Positions 59,792-64,000 of a stretch of DNA of 64,000 nt are shown here, one piece after another (position 1 is the stretch's first letter; each line of letters opens with the position of its first letter). The position numbers were made by a program, and so were the translations under genes. The notes beneath the pieces were generated by a model that had not been told where the DNA came from, searched no databases, and worked only from the letters and a program-made list of their open reading frames with translations. Source of the DNA: JBMNGH01 sp050949725 (lineage in GTDB: Bacteria; Bacillota; Thermosediminibacteria; Thermosediminibacterales; Tepidanaerobacteraceae); NCBI GenBank assembly GCA_050949725.1, contig JBMNGH010000012.1, positions 37,367-101,366 on the forward strand. Direction: 5' to 3'.

Positions 59792-61156
59792 ATGTGTCAA
59801 TCATCATTAAGTTGTAATGGCTCAGTCGCATTATTAAGGAAAAGAGTAATTAAACTTGCGTGGCCCGCTATACTTGAAATGGTTCTTCATACGACCGTTT
59901 GGATGTTTGATACTGCTATGGTAGGAAGGCTGAGTCCTGAGGCATTGAGTGCAGTAGGCTTTGGCGGCCAACTGGCATTTTCATTTACTTATGTCTTTTC
60001 GGCAATAGGCATAGGCACATCCACTATGGTCGCGCGTTATATTGGAGCAAGACAACAACAAAAGGCAGATAGCGTTTTGGGCCAGTCTTTAATGCTTTCG
60101 ATTTTAATTAGTGTTTCACTTGCTTGTTTATATATATCATATGGCAAGACCTTTTTTTCTATTGTTATGAAGGATCCGCTGGTCATAAGGCTGGGTTCCG
60201 AATATATAAAAATCGTCTCTTTAGGCCTTATTTTTATGATTCCTACACAAGTCATGAATTCAGCCTTGAGAGGTGCAGGCAACACGAGGTTACCTATGTT
60301 ATCAGCAATGGTTACAAATTCACTTAATATAATAGGAGATTATGCCTTAATTTTTGGGAAGTTTGGTTTACCCAGGCTAGAGGTAAATGGTGCTGCTTTA
60401 GCTACAACGATAGCTCAGATTATCGGGGCCTTAATCACAATCATTTATATCACAAAAATGAACAGTGAGGTGAAATTATTTAGAAAGAATTTCATAAAAC
60501 TTGATATTGCGGTTATCAGGCAGATTTTAAAAATGAGTGTCCCCGCAGCACTTGAAGAGTTAAACCACAATGGCTCCAGATTATTATCATCTTTTTGGAT
60601 TGCCAATTTAGGCACACTGCCGTTTGCAGCCCACGGAGTGGCGGTAAGTGCAGAATCCATGTCTTTTATGCCTGGATACGGTTTTTCAGTAGCCGCCTCA
60701 TCACTTGTAGGTCAGAACCTTGGGGCACAAAAAAAGAAGCTAGCTGAGTTAAGTGCTAAGGAGTCTGTCAAGTATGCCATTTTATTGATGGGGTTTTTCG
60801 GTGTTATTTTTTATATAATGCCTAATTGGATTATTCAGTTTTTTACGGATATTCCCGACGTAAAAAATTTAGCATCCAAATGTATTATGATAGCGGCGTT
60901 TGAACAACCATTTCTTGCGATTTCAATGACGCTTGCAGGCGCGCTTAGAGGCGCCGGCGATACCAAGGGTACATTTCTGATAAGTTTTATGAGCACTTGG
61001 GGTGTAAGAATTCCCCTTATATTTGTAGTAATCAATTTGTTTAATAAAGGCCTGACTGCTGTATGGGTTGTTACAGTAATCCAATTTGTTATTGAGGCTA
61101 TGTTGATGGGATTTAGGTTTTTGAAGGGGCACTGGAAGGAAATTAGCTTGGATTAA
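59792..61156 (+). CDS. MATE family efflux transporter
   Basis: The 454-residue membrane protein has about twelve membrane segments in two similar halves. MATE landmarks are seen: LAWPAILEMVLHTTVWMFDTAMVGRLSPEALSAVGFG in the first half, MNSALRGAGNTRLPML, and in the second half PAALEELNHNGSRLLSSFW, VGQNLGAQKKK and LAGALRGAGDTKGTF. It would export drugs or metabolites using sodium or protons. The substrate cannot be read from sequence. It has its own promoter and is not clearly tied to neighbours. Confidence 0.92.
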   Translation: MCQSSLSCNGSVALLRKRVIKLAWPAILEMVLHTTVWMFDTAMVGRLSPEALSAVGFGGQLAFSFTYVFSAIGIGTSTMVARYIGARQQQKADSVLGQSLMLSILISVSLACLYISYGKTFFSIVMKDPLVIRLGSEYIKIVSLGLIFMIPTQVMNSALRGAGNTRLPMLSAMVTNSLNIIGDYALIFGKFGLPRLEVNGAALATTIAQIIGALITIIYITKMNSEVKLFRKNFIKLDIAVIRQILKMSVPAALEELNHNGSRLLSSFWIANLGTLPFAAHGVAVSAESMSFMPGYGFSVAASSLVGQNLGAQKKKLAELSAKESVKYAILLMGFFGVIFYIMPNWIIQFFTDIPDVKNLASKCIMIAAFEQPFLAISMTLAGALRGAGDTKGTFLISFMSTWGVRIPLIFVVINLFNKGLTAVWVVTVIQFVIEAMLMGFRFLKGHWKEISLD

Positions 61157-61210
61157 TATAATTGCTCCGATAATCATATATTGATATTATTAGGTTAGAC
61201 TAAAAAAAGG

Positions 61211-61262
61211 AGTTTTGGAGCTACTGTCGAATTATATAACTTAAGAACCCGTCCCCAAAACT
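61211..61262 (+). repeat. Short inverted repeat before the 3D-domain gene
   Basis: AGTTTTGG and CCAAAACT are separated by 36 bases. The right arm is part of AACCCGTCCCCAAAACT, a run that I recall as dispersed in clostridial genomes. Otherwise the 150-base gap is empty. Confidence 0.35.
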
Positions 61263-61309
61263 AGATTATTGTAAATATAGTGAATTAGATTTTATAAAGG
61301 AGTGGTTCT

Positions 61310-62266
61310 GTGTTTTCCCACAAGACCCGATGGCTCTTGCCGTCGCTGTGTCTAATATTAATATTAGCAGGTTTTTTCGTCTTTTCGTATTTAGAGAAAG
61401 AGATTACAATTGAATGTGATGGAAAAGTAGAGCAGGTAAAGACATTTTCCAATTCGGTAATAGATGCCTTAGCGGAACAGAATATCATACTTTATGATGA
61501 AGACGTAGTTATACCTGCTGAGGAGAATAAACTCGAGGATGGAATGAAAATTGAGGTAAAGAGAGCAGTACCTATTACTATTATATCTGATAATAAGCAA
61601 TTTGATTTAAGAACACAGCCTTGTAGTGTGGATTCTATTCTGACTAAGGCTAACATTGAGCTGAACGAACTGGACAAAGTTCAGCCCAATCTAGATCAAT
61701 ACATAGATAAGCCCATAAAGATAACTGTTACAAGGGTAAACCAGGAAGTTATTGAGGAAATAATAGAAATTGATTACGAAATAGTGTCAAGAAAAGATTA
61801 CAGTATGCCTGAAGGACAAAAAAAGGTGATACAAAAAGGGGTAAAAGGCCAGGAAAAAATCATAACAACACACACGATTGAAGACGGAGAAATTGTCGCT
61901 AAAACAAGCAAGAGCGAAATTGTAAAACCCGCAAAACCGGAGATAGTACTTGTGGGTAGTATGGCAGTTGCATCACGTGGAGGGGAAGAATTCACATATA
62001 TAAGGAAACTCAGGATGCTTGCAACAGCATATACTCATACTGGCAGACTTACTGCTACCGGTACTGAACCGAGAGTGGGTGTGGCTGCTGTTGACCCCAA
62101 AGTAATACCTTTGGGCTCTAGGCTTTATATAGATGGATATGGCTACGCACGTGCGGAAGATACCGGTGGAGCCATAAAGGGAGAAAAAATTGATTTATTT
62201 ATGGAGGACGAATCAAAGGTATATAATTTTGGGAGAAGATGGGTTACTGTTTTTGTCTTGAAATAG
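61310..62266 (+). CDS. YabE-like cell-wall protein with G5 and 3D domains
   Basis: YabE/RpfB-like proteins are secreted peptidoglycan-active enzymes. The 318 residues start at GTG after AAAGGAG. An N-terminal membrane segment (about 9-27) is followed by two DUF348 repeats (CDGKVEQVKTFSNSVIDALAEQNI and SDNKQFDLRTQPCSVDSILTKANI, each in shorter segments), a G5 domain, and a C-terminal 3D domain (ATAYTHTGRLTATGTEPRVG, VDPKVIPLGSRLYIDGYG, AEDTGGAIKGEKIDLF). The Asp residues of the 3D domain are present, so lytic transglycosylase activity is likely. In Bacilli this type is linked to resuscitation or stationary phase. Confidence 0.9.
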   Translation: MFSHKTRWLLPSLCLILILAGFFVFSYLEKEITIECDGKVEQVKTFSNSVIDALAEQNIILYDEDVVIPAEENKLEDGMKIEVKRAVPITIISDNKQFDLRTQPCSVDSILTKANIELNELDKVQPNLDQYIDKPIKITVTRVNQEVIEEIIEIDYEIVSRKDYSMPEGQKKVIQKGVKGQEKIITTHTIEDGEIVAKTSKSEIVKPAKPEIVLVGSMAVASRGGEEFTYIRKLRMLATAYTHTGRLTATGTEPRVGVAAVDPKVIPLGSRLYIDGYGYARAEDTGGAIKGEKIDLFMEDESKVYNFGRRWVTVFVLK

Positions 62267-62322
62267 ATTTATTTGGGTCGAGTAGGAGGAAAAATTAAAA
62301 GAATCTTCTAGAAATGTAACCT

Positions 62323-62575
62323 CTACACCGCATTTTTTAATACATATGCTTCATGCTGTTCTAGAGCCTTCTCATATTTGGGTTTGACTAAATCCTCAGA
62401 TGTTATACTGTTGACTATGGAACTTTTATTGGTTTTCTAATAATTACGTTTTTAAACATTTTCTGCTTCCCTTTTATTTATGTATCTAATTAAGATTAAC
62501 CAATCCTGGCTTATGTAGCCATCTTTACAAATGTTTACGAAAGTCTAAATCTTTCCACCTCGGACTGGCTGCCTA
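62323..62575 (-). pseudogene. Decayed gene remnant on the minus strand
   Basis: The gap of about 430 bases between the YabE-like and dacF genes has no intact gene. Read leftward, three adjoining segments in different frames look protein-like: SPRWKDLDFRKHL, then KDGYISQDWLILIRYINK, and last SIVNSITSEDLVKPKYEK with LEQHEAYVLKNAV before a TAG at 62323. Together they suggest an old gene broken by several frameshifts. I do not recognise the parent family. Confidence 0.35.
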
Positions 62576-62595
62576 CTTATATATGATTTTTCCTT

Positions 62596-62638
62596 AACAA
62601 ATAATACCCACCCGCAAAATGGGTAGGTATTATTTGTT
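62596..62638. terminator. Long hairpin downstream of dacF
   Basis: AACAAATAATACCCACCC faces GGGTAGGTATTATTTGTT, an 18-position stem with one mismatch and a seven-base loop. It lies 59 bases after the leftward dacF stop. A-T richness at the stem base takes the place of a T run. Confidence 0.6.
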
Positions 62639-62696
62639 ATTATCTTTATTTACCAGTATTCCCGAAAGGTCAGCATATATTTTCATGGTCGAAGCG

Positions 62697-63914
62697 TTAT
62701 TTGTATCTGTGTAAATAAGAAATATATCTAGCTTGGTGTTTACGTCTTCTATAACGTCTTATGCCGATAAAAACTCTGAACGGCGTATACAATAATACTG
62801 CTATAAACAAAGGCCAAAACCACCAGTATGTATGGATTTTTCTTTTAACATCATTTTGAGCTATTAAATCAACACTGTCAAGCTTGAGGGCACCATGATA
62901 AAACTCCAGCTTTCCCAATGTTTGCCCTTTTGAAATAGGGGCAGATAGTTTATTGTCCAAAACTACTTTTTGTGTGATTGTGGAACCTTTTGGCAGTACG
63001 GTTGAAAAATCTTCTGTTGTAATGAGATTAACATCTTTTCCGTATTTGACTTTTGCACTTGTAATAAGTTTATCTGAACTTATTACATCATATTTTTGGA
63101 AATTATTAAAACCATAATCCAGCAAGCTTTGGGCATCATTCCATAATGTAGGCCGTGTTTGACTTTTCAGCAGAACGGCTATAAGTTGCCATCCGTTCCT
63201 CGTTGCTGTTGCGACTAGAGTCTGGCCTGCTGAACTGGTATAGCCTGTCTTTACGCCATCAGCTCCTTCATAATCCCAAAGAAGTCTATTTAGGTTTTGT
63301 AGTTTACGGTCCCATTCATTTCCCTGCCAGGGGATGTTCAGAGTCTTAGTGGCCACTATTTTGCAAAATTCAGGGAAATTTTGGATTGCATGTCGGGTTA
63401 TCATTGCTATGTCCCTTGCGGTACTCAGGTGTCCTTCATCAGAAAGACCACTAGGGTTAACAAATGTTGTATTTAAAGCTCCTATTTCCATTGCTTTATT
63501 ATTCATCATGTCCACAAAGCTTTCTACACTTCCGCCTACGTGTTCCGCTATTGCGACTGCCGCATCATTTCCGGAATTAAGGAGCAAGGCATAAAGCATT
63601 TGTTCAAGGGTAAGCTTTTCGCCTTCTTCCAGATAAATTCTTGTACCTTCGACCAGGGTGGGGTTTTTACCCGTTGCTACGATGTCTGAAAGCTCCGCGT
63701 TTTCAAGAGCTACTATTGCGGTCATGATTTTAGTAATACTCGCGGGCTCCAATTTTTTATCTGGGTTTTTTTCGTATATGATTTTTCCCGTGGAAGCATC
63801 GACAAGTATTGCGGCATGACTGGATACTTCTGGCGGCTCTTCTTGAGCCTTTGCAGGATAAACCGGTGATAATAACATATAAAGAAAAACAAAAAATAAA
63901 AGAATCTTCTTCAT
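62697..63914 (-). CDS. dacF: D-alanyl-D-alanine carboxypeptidase (DacF/DacA type)
   Basis: This low-molecular-weight PBP trims the terminal D-Ala of peptidoglycan stems; the DacF branch works in spore cortex formation. ATG 63914 follows GAGGTG; an upstream in-frame ATG overlaps that site. The 405 residues show a signal peptide (cleavage near AKA23), S59-I-T-K62, S114-G-N116, K222-T-G, and a C-terminal beta domain. The end is a membrane segment (WWFWPLFIAVLLYTPF) and a very basic tail. DacA is the main alternative. Confidence 0.92.
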   Translation of the reverse strand: MKKILLFFVFLYMLLSPVYPAKAQEEPPEVSSHAAILVDASTGKIIYEKNPDKKLEPASITKIMTAIVALENAELSDIVATGKNPTLVEGTRIYLEEGEKLTLEQMLYALLLNSGNDAAVAIAEHVGGSVESFVDMMNNKAMEIGALNTTFVNPSGLSDEGHLSTARDIAMITRHAIQNFPEFCKIVATKTLNIPWQGNEWDRKLQNLNRLLWDYEGADGVKTGYTSSAGQTLVATATRNGWQLIAVLLKSQTRPTLWNDAQSLLDYGFNNFQKYDVISSDKLITSAKVKYGKDVNLITTEDFSTVLPKGSTITQKVVLDNKLSAPISKGQTLGKLEFYHGALKLDSVDLIAQNDVKRKIHTYWWFWPLFIAVLLYTPFRVFIGIRRYRRRKHQARYISYLHRYK

Positions 63915-64000
63915 TGAGCACCTCATACTTGGATGTATATACTATTATATTCAAAACATAGTATATCAAAATTTTTATTGCATGCCAACAATACTTCTTT

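Noticed and set aside
61211..61262. Insertion-sequence remnant before the YabE-like gene
   Set aside because: Only an 8-bp inverted repeat is seen, with no transposase fragment or target duplication.

Overview
The window is an AT-rich stretch of a bacterial chromosome and looks like a spore-forming, strictly anaerobic, amino-acid-fermenting member of the Clostridia. Evidence for this is the SpoIVFA/SpoIVFB, Spo0B-like, SleB/YpeB and DacF-type genes, ornithine fermentation, a ferredoxin/Etf-linked energy metabolism and complete selenocysteine machinery. Thermosediminibacterales (for example Tepidanaerobacter) is a guess from gene content only.

Positions 1-31,700 are mostly housekeeping, read on the + strand, in an order that resembles the Bacillus mreBCD-min-spoIVF-rplU-ysxB-rpmA-spo0B-obg region: mreD (cut by the window edge), mrdA, minCDE, rodA, a LytM protein in the SpoIVFA position, spoIVFB, a radical SAM pair and an RNase E/G gene. 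An island of very small, mostly unknown proteins plus sleB-ypeB follows (11,700-16,030). Next come rplU-prp-rpmA, a Spo0B-like gene, obgE, nadD-yqeK-lytR-rsfS, a leucine T-box with leuS, a two-gene SufC/SufB system and a comEA-like gene. The selenocysteine locus selD-selA-selB-tRNA-Sec comes next. selD has an in-frame TGA at its catalytic Cys position, followed by a SECIS-like hairpin.

Positions 31,890-50,900 are devoted to ornithine and related amino acids. xdhC and rocD (ornithine aminotransferase) run leftward. A control region with two matching palindromes and a clear sigma-54 promoter separates them from a rightward operon: M20 amidohydrolase, permease, class III aminotransferase, glutamine-synthetase-like enzyme and a TIM-barrel amidohydrolase. 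The last two together look like a split FluG. An alanine-racemase-type gene, a second sigma-54 promoter and the oxidative ornithine pathway follow: ord, ortA, ortB, oraS, oraE, a MutL-like reactivase and a second racemase. Ornithine would be racemised, aminomutated, oxidised and thiolysed to acetyl-CoA and alanine.

Positions 51,000-58,700 hold a second catabolic module: glutamate dehydrogenase, a hotdog beta-aminoacyl-CoA ammonia-lyase, a four-subunit 2-oxoacid:ferredoxin oxidoreductase, an acyl-CoA dehydrogenase and EtfBA, with an IclR regulator facing them. This module can deaminate glutamate, make acyl-CoA with reduced ferredoxin, and reduce an enoyl-CoA.

Positions 59,500-64,000 carry a MATE exporter, a YabE-like 3D-domain protein, a decayed gene remnant and a sporulation-type D-Ala-D-Ala carboxypeptidase. 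No rRNA, CRISPR array, intact insertion sequence or prophage was seen.
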